Shown: positions 7,222 to 14,640 of the stretch, in pieces
Numbering within the stretch: the stretch's first letter is position 1
Layout: every line of letters begins with the position of its first letter
Assembly: GCF_001403615.1 (NCBI RefSeq)
Contig: NZ_LN879456.1
Coordinates: forward strand, 496,001-560,000
DNA length: 64,000 bases
DNA from: Desnuesiella massiliensis
GTDB lineage: Bacteria; Bacillota; Clostridia; Clostridiales; Clostridiaceae
Reading direction: 5' to 3'
Notes under the pieces: generated by a model
The model's input: only the letters and a program-made list of their open reading frames with translations
Told to the model about the DNA's origin: nothing
The model's database searches: none
Position numbers and translations under genes: made by a program

Positions 7222-8760
7222 ATGAATAGTAAAAGTCCTTATATATCACTAAAATCAATAAGCAAAAAGTTTGGTAAGGTATTAGCTAGTAATAATGTAA
7301 ATTTAGATATTTATTCTGGAGAGGTCCATGCACTTTTAGGGGAGAATGGAGCAGGCAAAAGCACTTTAATAAACATATTATCAGGTATATATGTTCCAGA
7401 TAGTGGTGATATATCAATAGAGGAAAAAGAAGTTAAATTTACCTCTCCTAAAGATGCAGTAAAAAGAGGAATAGGCACTATATATCAACACTTTAAATTA
7501 ATTGAAGCAATGACTGCTCGTGAAAATATATTGGTGGGTTATGCAAAGTCTACGCTTAAGAGAAAAAAGGATTTAGATAAATCTATTATAGAGATTTGCG
7601 AAAAATATGGTTTGGATATAGAGTTAGATAAATATGTTTCAGATATGTCTGTAGGAGAAAAGCAAAACTTAGAAATACTAAAGGTACTTTTTAGAGGGGC
7701 TAAGGTATTGATATTGGATGAGCCTACAGCGGTGTTTACTCCACAAGAAACTAAAAAATTATTTAAAATCATAAGGAAAATGAAGGAACAAGGTGCTGCG
7801 GTAATATTTATCTCTCATAAAATGGATGAGGTTATGGAAATAAGTGATAGAATAACTGTGCTTAGAAAGGGAGAGACTATTACTACTTTGCTTAAAGATG
7901 ATACAAGCCCTCAAGAGTTAACGGAGCTTATGGTAGGTCATTCTGTGGATTTGCATATAAAAAGGATAATTAGCACTAAGAATAATAAGATATTAGAAGT
8001 TAATAATTTAACTGTGCTTAACGAGGGAAAAGCTGAAGCAATAAAAGATATATCCTTTGATATAAAAGAAGGAGAAGTATTAGGTATTGCTGGTATTGCA
8101 GGCTGTGGACAAAAGGAGTTATGTGAAGCTATAGCTGGTATTGCAAAAATAAAGAAGGGTGAAATTATTTTTAATGGAGAGCATTTAGAAGGAAAAAATC
8201 CAAGAGAATTTATAAAAAGAGGTATAAGTATGAGCTTTATACCTGAAGATAGGTTGGGCATGGGATTAGTGGCTTCTATGGATATGGTAGATAATTTGCT
8301 GCTTAAAAAATATAATGACCAAAAGGGGATTTTTATTAGTAGAAAACCAGTAGTTAATGAAGCTAAGGAACTTATAAAGAAGCTTAGCATAAAAACCCCA
8401 GGAGTAAATTATCCCATACGTTATTTATCTGGGGGGAACATTCAAAAGATACTTTTAGGAAGAGAATTAAATTCAAAGCCTAAGCTCTTGGTTATGGCTT
8501 ATCCGGTAAGAGGACTAGATATAAATACCTGTTATACCATTTATGATTTGATAAATGAGGAAAAGAAAAAGGGTACAGCAATACTTTTTGTAGGTGAAGA
8601 TCTAGATGTATTAATGGAATTATGTGATAGGATAATGGTACTCTGTTCTGGGGAAGTTAGCGGAATGCTAAATGTGAATGAAGCTAGTAGGGACAAAATA
8701 GGTCTTATGATGACTGGGGCTAATAAAATTGAAGCGATGGAGGCGATAAAAGTTGGTTAA
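7222..8760 (+). CDS. Nucleoside ABC transporter ATP-binding protein, two ATPase domains
   Basis: 512 residues with tandem ABC domains, as in RbsA and the nucleoside (NupO/YufO-like) importers. Domain 1 has Walker A GENGAGKS (about 40-47), signature MSVGEKQN and Walker B LILDEPTAVFTP. Domain 2 has the family's degenerate Walker A GIAGCGQKE, signature LSGGNIQK and LLVMAYPVRGLD, where the usual catalytic Asp-Glu pair is missing; only site 1 is likely to hydrolyse ATP well. I chose the ATG at 7222, five bases after GGAGG; the TTG at 7210 overlaps the ribosome binding site. The next gene overlaps its end by eight bases, indicating translational coupling. Confidence 0.93.
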   Translation: MNSKSPYISLKSISKKFGKVLASNNVNLDIYSGEVHALLGENGAGKSTLINILSGIYVPDSGDISIEEKEVKFTSPKDAVKRGIGTIYQHFKLIEAMTARENILVGYAKSTLKRKKDLDKSIIEICEKYGLDIELDKYVSDMSVGEKQNLEILKVLFRGAKVLILDEPTAVFTPQETKKLFKIIRKMKEQGAAVIFISHKMDEVMEISDRITVLRKGETITTLLKDDTSPQELTELMVGHSVDLHIKRIISTKNNKILEVNNLTVLNEGKAEAIKDISFDIKEGEVLGIAGIAGCGQKELCEAIAGIAKIKKGEIIFNGEHLEGKNPREFIKRGISMSFIPEDRLGMGLVASMDMVDNLLLKKYNDQKGIFISRKPVVNEAKELIKKLSIKTPGVNYPIRYLSGGNIQKILLGRELNSKPKLLVMAYPVRGLDINTCYTIYDLINEEKKKGTAILFVGEDLDVLMELCDRIMVLCSGEVSGMLNVNEASRDKIGLMMTGANKIEAMEAIKVG

Positions 8761-9820
8761 GCTAATAAAAAGATCAGAAATAGGCAAAAGAGAAAATATA
8801 ACCATTAGAATCCTCTCTATTTTAATAGCTTTAGTGGCCTCAGGCATATTTTTAGGTGCTATGGGTTACAACCCCCTTGAAGTAATTTTTTCCTTAGGAA
8901 AAGGAGCCTTTGGTTCTCCATATAGAATTAGAGAGACTATTGTAAAGTCAATACCTTTAGCTATTACTGCAGCGGGCATAGCTGTAGCTTTTAAAATGCA
9001 GTTTTGGAATATAGGAGCAGAAGGACAAATTTTCATGGGAGCTTTTGGAGCAGCTTTAATAGCTTTAAAATTTTCAAATACACCTAAGCCTATTTTATTG
9101 CTTATGATGCTACTAGCTGCTGTTGCTTTTGCAGGGCTTTGGGCATTGATATCAGCCATACTAAAGCTTACGTTTAATACTAATGAAACCATAATAACTT
9201 TAATGCTTAATTATATAGCCCTAAAATTTATTACTTATCTTCAGTATGGCCCTTGGAGAGATAAAAAAGCTATGAATTTTCCCAAGATACCCAACTTTTC
9301 TGACAATGCAATATTACCTGAAGTTTTTAAAATTCACATAGGATGGATTTTGGCTTTAATAGTAATAGTTTTATTATATATTTTTATGAATCATACTAAA
9401 TTAGGCTATGAAATAAGCGTTATCGGTGAAAGCGAAAATACTGCAAGATACGCAGGAATTAATATAAGAAAAGTTTCACTTCTTGCTATATTCATAAGTG
9501 GAGCTTTGTGTGGATTAACAGGATTTATTCAAGCTTCCGCCGTAAGTCAGACTCTTTCTGTAGAGGTTACAGGAGGCATTGGATATACAGCAATTATAGT
9601 AGCTTGGCTTGCTAATCTAAGTGCTCCTGTAATATTGGTAGTTTCTATTTTATTTGCAGCCTTATTAGAAGGCGGTAATTTTATTCAGACTGCTTTTGGA
9701 ATACCTAATTCTGCTGCCCTTGTGATACAAGCTTTAATTTTATTTTCTGTGCTAGGCAGCGAATTATTTTTAAAGTATAAATTAATATTTTCAAAAAAAC
9801 TTGAGGAAGAGGTGGCGTAA
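8753..9820 (+). CDS. Nucleoside ABC transporter permease 1
   Basis: 355 residues, about eight to ten membrane segments, of the BPD_transp_2 (LivH/RbsC-type) permease family. Recognisable stretches are IPLAITAAGIAVAFKMQFWN, IGAEGQIFMGAFGAALIAL and NETIITLMLNYIAL, all typical of the first permease (NupP/YufP-like) of BMP-dependent nucleoside importers. It starts with TTG, supported by GGAGG nine bases upstream, and overlaps the ATPase gene by eight bases and the second permease by one base. It should form the transmembrane channel together with that second permease. Confidence 0.92.
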   Translation: MVKLIKRSEIGKRENITIRILSILIALVASGIFLGAMGYNPLEVIFSLGKGAFGSPYRIRETIVKSIPLAITAAGIAVAFKMQFWNIGAEGQIFMGAFGAALIALKFSNTPKPILLLMMLLAAVAFAGLWALISAILKLTFNTNETIITLMLNYIALKFITYLQYGPWRDKKAMNFPKIPNFSDNAILPEVFKIHIGWILALIVIVLLYIFMNHTKLGYEISVIGESENTARYAGINIRKVSLLAIFISGALCGLTGFIQASAVSQTLSVEVTGGIGYTAIIVAWLANLSAPVILVVSILFAALLEGGNFIQTAFGIPNSAALVIQALILFSVLGSELFLKYKLIFSKKLEEEVA

Positions 9821-10746
9821 TGGATATAGTAGCATTTTTATCTGCAACAGTAGTAGCTGGTACTCCTTTACTGTTAGCTACATTAGGGGAAATAGTTACT
9901 GAGAAGGCGGGAAATCTAAATTTAGGAGTTGAGGGTATGATGCTCCTCGGAGCCGTTACTGGATTTATAGCGGCCTATAATACTTCTAATCCATTAGTAG
10001 CTTTACTTGCTGCTATGATAGCCGGTGCTTTTGGAGCTCTCATATATGCTTTTTTAACTGTGACACTTAAGGCTAATCAAGTAGTAACAGGACTTACCTT
10101 AACTATTTTTGGAGGCGGAGTATCAAGCCTTATGGGGCAAAAGGTAGTGGGACAAATTGTTCCTGAGAGTATTAAAACCTTCTTCTCTCCAGTTAAAATA
10201 CCTTTGCTTGGAGATATCCCATTCTTGGGAAGAATATTATTTCAGCATGACTTATTTATATACTTTTCCTATATATTAGCTATACTTTTAGGAGTATATA
10301 TTTTTAATACAAACAAAGGCTTAAATCTAAGAGCTGTAGGGGAAAATCCTGCCTCAGCAGATGCCAGCAGCATAAATGTTACCTTATATAAATATGTGCA
10401 TATATTATTAGGAGGAGCTTTATGTGGATTAGGAGGAGCTTATTTATCCATCGTTTATGTACCAGCTTGGCAAGAAAATATTACGGCAGGTAAGGGATGG
10501 ATTGCCGTGGCTCTAGTGATATTTGCAGCATGGAATCCATATAAGGCTATAGTGGGGGCTTATCTTTTTGGAGGATTAGATATATTAGGCTTTAGAATAC
10601 AGAATCCTTTTATTTCAAAATATTTCTTGGATATGCTTCCATATTTAGTTACCATAATTGTATTAGTGGTAACTTCTATTAGGAAGTCTAAAAAGAACGC
10701 AGCACCAAAAGCTTTAGGCTTAGCCTATTTTAGAGAAGAGCGATAA
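9820..10746 (+). CDS. Nucleoside ABC transporter permease 2
   Basis: 308 residues, about eight membrane segments, same permease superfamily as its neighbour but the shorter NupQ/YufQ-like type. Marker segments are LGEIVTEKAGNLNLGVEGMM near the N-terminus, NQVVTGLTLTIFGGGV, and LRAVGENPASADASSINV, the cytoplasmic coupling loop. The ATG overlaps the stop of permease 1 (TAATGG). It is the last gene of the cluster and is followed by a strong terminator. Confidence 0.93.
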   Translation: MDIVAFLSATVVAGTPLLLATLGEIVTEKAGNLNLGVEGMMLLGAVTGFIAAYNTSNPLVALLAAMIAGAFGALIYAFLTVTLKANQVVTGLTLTIFGGGVSSLMGQKVVGQIVPESIKTFFSPVKIPLLGDIPFLGRILFQHDLFIYFSYILAILLGVYIFNTNKGLNLRAVGENPASADASSINVTLYKYVHILLGGALCGLGGAYLSIVYVPAWQENITAGKGWIAVALVIFAAWNPYKAIVGAYLFGGLDILGFRIQNPFISKYFLDMLPYLVTIIVLVVTSIRKSKKNAAPKALGLAYFREER

Positions 10747-10762
10747 TTTTATAATGTATTAG

Positions 10763-10805
10763 AAATAACTATTCAGAAACTAATATACCTGAGTAGTTAT
10801 TTTTT
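10763..10805 (+). terminator. Terminator of the nucleoside transporter operon
   Basis: A 13-bp stem aataactattcag (10764-10776) with ctgagtagttatt (10789-10801), one G-U pair, 12-base loop, then six T at 10800-10805. Confidence 0.85.
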
Positions 10806-10898
10806 ATGATTAATCTTGAATAATTTCTAAAATTTTAATATTATAAAGATAATCATTGAAGTTTTTGGAAATATAGTATTGAAAAAGGATGGGTAACT

Positions 10899-11525
10899 AT
10901 GGATATAATTGATTTAACACATTTAATTGATGAAAATGTATCTGTATATGATAAGATAGAAATTCCCTATATAAGTGAGCTTACCAATGTGGAAAAGGAA
11001 GGTTTTAAAGTTAGCAGCATCCATATGGTGTCTCATACTGCTACCCATGTAGATGCTCCTTCTCATATGATTAAGGATGCATTAAGTTTAGAAAATTTTA
11101 ACCTGGAGTATTTTTTAGGCAAGGCTACTATTTTAAATGTAAGTAGTGAAGTTATTGATATTGAGCATTTAAAAACTATAGAAGTCTATTTAAATGAAGT
11201 AAATTTTTTATTAATAAATACTGGATGGAGTAAGTTTTGGGGTACTCCTAAGTATCTTATGAATTATCCTGCTTTAACTAAGGATGCCGCTAAATATTTA
11301 AGTAATTTTAAGTTAAGAGCGGTGGGGATGGATACAATATCTGTGGATAGATATGATTCTAAAGACTTTAACATCCATAAAATTCTATTTAATCAAAATA
11401 TGCTTCCTATAGAGAACTTAGCTAATCTGAATAGAATTAATAAGAACATTTTTGATTTTATATGCTTGCCTTTAAAATATAAAAATTCTGATGGCGCTCC
11501 AGTGAGAGCCATTGCACAGCTATAA
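10899..11525 (+). CDS. Cyclase-family protein (kynurenine formamidase-like metal hydrolase)
   Basis: 208 residues of the cyclase/KynB family (PF04199). The metal-binding motif appears as HTATHVDAPSH (His46, His50, Asp52, His56), close to the consensus HxGTHxDxPxH but with Ala where Gly is usual. The N-terminal IIDLTHLIDENVSVYD is also typical. Family members hydrolyse N-formylkynurenine, isatin or other amide/lactam substrates; no tryptophan catabolism gene is nearby, so the substrate is open. The ribosome binding site is AAAAAGGATG. Its natural terminator has been split by the IS element downstream. Confidence 0.83.
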   Translation: MDIIDLTHLIDENVSVYDKIEIPYISELTNVEKEGFKVSSIHMVSHTATHVDAPSHMIKDALSLENFNLEYFLGKATILNVSSEVIDIEHLKTIEVYLNEVNFLLINTGWSKFWGTPKYLMNYPALTKDAAKYLSNFKLRAVGMDTISVDRYDSKDFNIHKILFNQNMLPIENLANLNRINKNIFDFICLPLKYKNSDGAPVRAIAQL

Positions 11526-11541
11526 TAAGATAGAAAAATGG

Positions 11542-11555
11542 ATAATAAAAAGACC
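11542..11555. terminator. Left half of a terminator split by the IS element
   Basis: The 14 bases ataataaaaagacc are the exact complement of 12981-12994 (ggtctttttattat). Joined through a single copy of the duplicated target they form a 14-bp stem with loop ttcac: a bidirectional terminator between the convergent cyclase and mscL genes. In the present sequence the arms are 1.4 kb apart. Confidence 0.75.
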
Positions 11556-11563
11556 TTCACGGT
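11553..11563 (+). repeat. Target site duplication, left copy
   Basis: accttcacggt, 11 bp, repeated directly at 12973-12983. IS4-family elements commonly duplicate 10-13 bp. Confidence 0.85.
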
Positions 11564-11579
11564 TCTACTGTTGCATTAA
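11564..11579 (+). repeat. IS left terminal inverted repeat
   Basis: tctactgttgcattaa; matches the complement of 12957-12972 at 13 of 16 positions. Confidence 0.8.
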
Positions 11580-11635
11580 AGAAATAATTTTATATTGACA
11601 CATTTTAATTGGTAGAAATTTAATAATGAAAGAGA

Positions 11636-11688
11636 AAACCTCCTTGTGGTTAAATGGAAGTGACAAGCAACCATTCACAAGGAGGTTT
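11636..11688 (+). promoter_or_regulatory. Hairpin that sequesters the transposase Shine-Dalgarno
   Basis: aaacctccttgtg (11636-11648) is the exact complement of cacaaggaggttt (11676-11688), and the 3' arm contains the AAGGAGG used by the transposase ATG at 11692. After a 4-base bulge, aatgg (11653-11657) can also pair with ccatt (11671-11675). In a transcript reading through from outside, the SD would be buried. IS10 and IS50 use the same principle. Confidence 0.78.
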
Positions 11689-11691
11689 ATT

Positions 11692-12798
11692 ATGTTATCT
11701 AATAAAAATAATAAACTAGTTTTTCATAAATTAATAGCGGAAATCGGTGGAAGTTTTGTTAAGCATACTATAAAAAAATACAATGGTGATTATAGAAGCC
11801 AGCATTTTGATACACGCTCTCATATAAACTCAATGATTTATTTAAATATACGTGGTTGCAAAAGTCTTAGAGAAGCTGAAAGTGAGATTTCTTCAAATAA
11901 AAAGCTTAAAAATCTTATTAATGTACCAAGTGTCTCCCAGTTTTCCAGGAAAAATTCTGCGAGAGATTATAGAATTTTTGAAGATATATTTTATCATTTG
12001 GTAGATAAGGCTAAAAGAAGACGCGGAGCCGTTAGGCTTATGAAGGACATTCCTCCTATCAAAATTATTGATTCATCAGTAATCTTAGTTGCTCTAAAGC
12101 TTGCTCCACATTTCCAAATGGACAATAGTAGAGCGGGTATAAAGATAAGCACTTTATTCAATGGTGAATTTCCAGAGAAAATTAACATAGTTAAAGGTAA
12201 GGTAAATGATAGAAAATGTATTGATGGCCTCTTTGAGCATAACAGCTGCATCTATGTTTTTGATAGAGGTTATTACGACTATAAATGGTACGATGAGCTT
12301 AGTAAGAAAGAAATAAAATTTGTTACAAGAGCTACTAAGCATTCCATAGTCATGGAGGAACGAATGATATCATCAGATCTTTCTAAAGATATATATGATA
12401 CTGAAGTTATTATGGGTACAAGCTATTCTAAGAATCTTACTACTAAAAGTTATAGAGAAATCATGACTTTTAATGAAGAAGGAGAGGCAGTGACCTTTAT
12501 AACTAATATTTTTGATTTACCAGCTTCAGACATAATAAAGATCTATAAGCATAGATGGGAAATAGAATTATTCTTCAAATGGATTAAGCAAAACCTTAAA
12601 ATAAAAAAACTCATTGGCTACAATGAAAATGCTATAAAAATACAAGTATTTTCAGCACTCATTTCTTATATGCTTATATATTTATGCTGTGATACTATTG
12701 CTCTTAAGTACTCGATGCTTACCTTAACGCGTATTATAAGATCAAACTTACTCGAAGATTTTGATGAATATACAGTAGGATATTTCCGTACAGGTTAA
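11692..12798 (+). CDS. IS4-family DDE transposase
   Basis: 368 residues. The N-terminal part (KLIAEIGGSFVKHTIKKYNG) resembles the DUF4372 domain of many IS4 transposases. Catalytic residues are visible: Asp in KIIDSSVI, Asp in YVFDRGYYD, and Glu in the IS4 signature Y-(2)-R-(3)-E-(6)-K, seen as YKHRWEIELFFKWIK near residue 305. The start is the ATG right after AAGGAGGTTTATT; an upstream in-frame ATG at 11626 lies in the regulatory hairpin region and has no ribosome binding site. It catalyses cut-and-paste movement of the element. No frameshift or internal stop is seen; the C-terminus is short but not obviously broken. Confidence 0.93.
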   Translation: MLSNKNNKLVFHKLIAEIGGSFVKHTIKKYNGDYRSQHFDTRSHINSMIYLNIRGCKSLREAESEISSNKKLKNLINVPSVSQFSRKNSARDYRIFEDIFYHLVDKAKRRRGAVRLMKDIPPIKIIDSSVILVALKLAPHFQMDNSRAGIKISTLFNGEFPEKINIVKGKVNDRKCIDGLFEHNSCIYVFDRGYYDYKWYDELSKKEIKFVTRATKHSIVMEERMISSDLSKDIYDTEVIMGTSYSKNLTTKSYREIMTFNEEGEAVTFITNIFDLPASDIIKIYKHRWEIELFFKWIKQNLKIKKLIGYNENAIKIQVFSALISYMLIYLCCDTIALKYSMLTLTRIIRSNLLEDFDEYTVGYFRTG

Positions 12799-12884
12799 CG
12801 CTTAAAAAAATTCTTCTTTGGGGAGGGGGAATCTATATGCGTATATCTTGGTTGATTTTTCAATATAAACCACATATCATAACT

Positions 12885-12922
12885 AAAAAACAAAGGATGG
12901 AAAAATAACTTTCCATCCTTTG
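12885..12922 (-). terminator. Leftward-facing terminator inside the IS right end
   Basis: A perfect 13-bp stem caaaggatggaaa (12891-12903) with its complement (12910-12922), loop aataac. On the minus strand it is followed by six U (complement of 12885-12890), so it stops transcription entering from mscL; on the plus strand there is no T-run. Confidence 0.8.
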
Positions 12923-12956
12923 CTAATAAGCTGCTATCATGTTTTCAAAAATTGTC

Positions 12957-12972
12957 TTAATGCAACATTTAA
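12957..12972 (-). repeat. IS right terminal inverted repeat
   Basis: Reads ttaaatgttgcattaa on the minus strand, matching the left end at 13 of 16 positions. Confidence 0.8.
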
Positions 12973-12983
12973 ACCTTCACGGT
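12973..12983 (+). repeat. Target site duplication, right copy
   Basis: accttcacggt, identical to 11553-11563. Confidence 0.85.
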
Positions 12984-12994
12984 CTTTTTATTAT
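12981..12994. terminator. Right half of the terminator split by the IS element
   Basis: ggtctttttattat, exact complement of 11542-11555. It lies six bases past the mscL stop codon (mscL reads leftward). Confidence 0.75.
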
Positions 12995-12999
12995 GTACC

Positions 13000-13404
13000 T
13001 TATTTACTTGCTTCTTTTAAAAGGTCTCTGATTTCAGTAAGCAATAATTCTTCTTTTGAAGGTGCAGCTTCTTTCTTTTCCTCTATTACTTCTTGTTTTC
13101 TTTTAAATTTATTTAAGAGCTTTACCACCATAAAAATTGAAAAAGAGATTATTAAAAAGTCAATGATATTTTGAATAAATTGCCCACAGTTTAATATTAC
13201 GGCTTTTTTATCACCCTCAGCGGCTTTTAGAGTAAAAGATAAATAAGTAAAATTAATGCCGCCAATAACAAGGCCTAATAGGGGCATGATAACGTCATTA
13301 ACCAAAGAGGTTACTATTTTTCCAAAAGCACCTCCAATTATAACACCAATGGCTAGGTCAAGAACATTTCCTTTCATAGCAAATTCTTTAAATTCTTTAA
13401 GCAT
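13000..13404 (-). CDS. mscL: Large-conductance mechanosensitive channel MscL
   Basis: 134 residues, normal MscL length. The N-terminus MLKEFKEFAMKGNVLDLAIG, followed by VIIGGAFGKIVTSLVNDVIMP, is the conserved amphipathic helix and first membrane helix; the second helix is FLIISFSIFMVVKLLN, and the charged C-terminal helix ends in LLTEIRDLLKEA. It forms a pentameric pore in the cytoplasmic membrane that opens on hypo-osmotic shock. Ribosome binding site AAGAGGTGATG precedes the ATG. Its terminator is now interrupted by the IS, whose own leftward terminator probably substitutes for it. Confidence 0.97.
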   Translation of the reverse strand: MLKEFKEFAMKGNVLDLAIGVIIGGAFGKIVTSLVNDVIMPLLGLVIGGINFTYLSFTLKAAEGDKKAVILNCGQFIQNIIDFLIISFSIFMVVKLLNKFKRKQEVIEEKKEAAPSKEELLLTEIRDLLKEASK

Positions 13405-13767
13405 TTCATCACCTCTTAATTATGATTTTAAATTTTTGCAAAGCATATCAATAATATTATCATAAAGACAATTTATGATTTTGCAAATTATCTCTTACAA
13501 AGGGAGCCTGAACTAAATATACCTATATGATTCGTCACATTGAATTAGCATGTTTAATAATTTTATCTTGCATAAATATAGCGAATTACTTATTAAACAT
13601 ATATAATATTAATGGAATAATGTATAGACTTACTATATCAATATAAATATGGTATGGATAATAAATATTTAATAGCTTTCATTATTGATTATAGCATAGA
13701 ATGTATATTTGTAAATTAATTAATTCAGGTAATAACACTAATTTTATAATAGAAAGGATGTAGGGTA
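13405..13767. other. Divergent intergenic region, 363 bp
   Basis: AT-rich spacer between mscL and the EamA transporter. I see no coding frame with a ribosome binding site, no riboswitch motif and no repeat that stands out; it presumably carries the two divergent promoters. Confidence 0.4.
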
Positions 13768-14640
13768 GTGGATAATAAGTCAAAGGGGATTATGTTTATA
13801 CTTATTTCTTCTTTAAGCTTTGCCGTAATGGGAGCTTTTGTAAAGCTGTCAGGAAATATACCTTCTATAGAGAAGAGTTTCTTTAGAAATTTAGTAAGTT
13901 GCATAGTTGCATTCTTTATGATAATTTATCATAAAAACAGTTTTTTTGGTAAGAGAGAAAATCAAAAGTATCTATTTTGGAGAGCTTTTTTAGGCACTTT
14001 GGGAGTTATATGTTATTTTTATGCTATAGATCATATGGTTTTATCGGATTCAGCCATGCTAAATAAATTAAGTCCTTTTTTCGTAACCATATTTGCTGTA
14101 ATATTTCTTAAGGAAAAAATTAGATCAGTTCAAATAGTTGGTCTGTTTACAGCCTTTATAGGTGGCTTACTTATAATAAAACCTAGTTTTAGTATTTCTG
14201 TACTGCCAGCGTTAATAGGCTTAGCTTCAGCTATTTTTGCAGGCGGGGCGTACACAATAGTAAGATTTCTTGGGAGTAGAGAAAAATATTACACTATAGT
14301 ATTTTACTTTTCCTTCTTTTCTATAGTGAGTACTCTTCCATTTATGCTAATGGTATATAAGCCCTTAACCTTAAAACAGATAATGATACTTGTAGCAGCA
14401 GGGATTTTTGCTTCTATTGGTCAATTTGCCTTGACTATTGGATATAAATATGCACCTGCTAGTGAGATAGCTATATACGACTATGTAAATATCATTTTTT
14501 CTGCAATTATAGGTCAATTGATATGGAGTGAAATACCTGATATATTAAGTATTGTAGGATATGTAATGATTATAGGGTCGAGTATTATAGCTTATATATA
14601 TAATAAAAGAAGCGTGTTTAGAAGGGAGAAGAACAATTGA
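13768..14640 (+). CDS. DMT-superfamily transporter, EamA domain
   Basis: 290 residues with ten hydrophobic segments in two five-helix halves, the EamA (drug/metabolite transporter) pattern. The first half begins GIMFILISSLSFAVMGAFVK; the second ends IGQFALTIGYKYAPASEIAI followed by IYDYVNIIFSAIIGQLIWSE, where the P-A-S/E-I-Y-x-Y motif is typical of exporters of this group. Direction and substrate cannot be assigned. It starts with GTG after AAAGGATG, and its stop overlaps the TTG start of the next gene (TTGA), so the pair is translationally coupled. Confidence 0.87.
   Translation: MDNKSKGIMFILISSLSFAVMGAFVKLSGNIPSIEKSFFRNLVSCIVAFFMIIYHKNSFFGKRENQKYLFWRAFLGTLGVICYFYAIDHMVLSDSAMLNKLSPFFVTIFAVIFLKEKIRSVQIVGLFTAFIGGLLIIKPSFSISVLPALIGLASAIFAGGAYTIVRFLGSREKYYTIVFYFSFFSIVSTLPFMLMVYKPLTLKQIMILVAAGIFASIGQFALTIGYKYAPASEIAIYDYVNIIFSAIIGQLIWSEIPDILSIVGYVMIIGSSIIAYIYNKRSVFRREKNN

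Larger units (their letters stand above)
11564..12972 (+). mobile_element. Complete IS4-family insertion sequence
   Basis: 1409 bp bounded by terminal inverted repeats (11564-11579 and 12957-12972; 13 of 16 positions match, sharing tgttgcattaa) and an 11-bp target duplication. One full-length transposase gene lies inside. A hairpin near the left end masks the transposase ribosome binding site, and a terminator near the right end stops transcripts entering from the mscL side. Both ends, the duplication and the reading frame look intact, which suggests a recent insertion and a potentially active element. I cannot name the IS without a database search. Confidence 0.88.

Noticed and set aside
11545..12991. 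35-base inverted ends (ataaaaagacc to gttgcattaa) as the IS termini
   Set aside because: The outer complementary parts are interrupted by an 11-bp direct repeat. The better explanation is IS ends at 11564 and 12972 with target duplication, outer arms being the former terminator.
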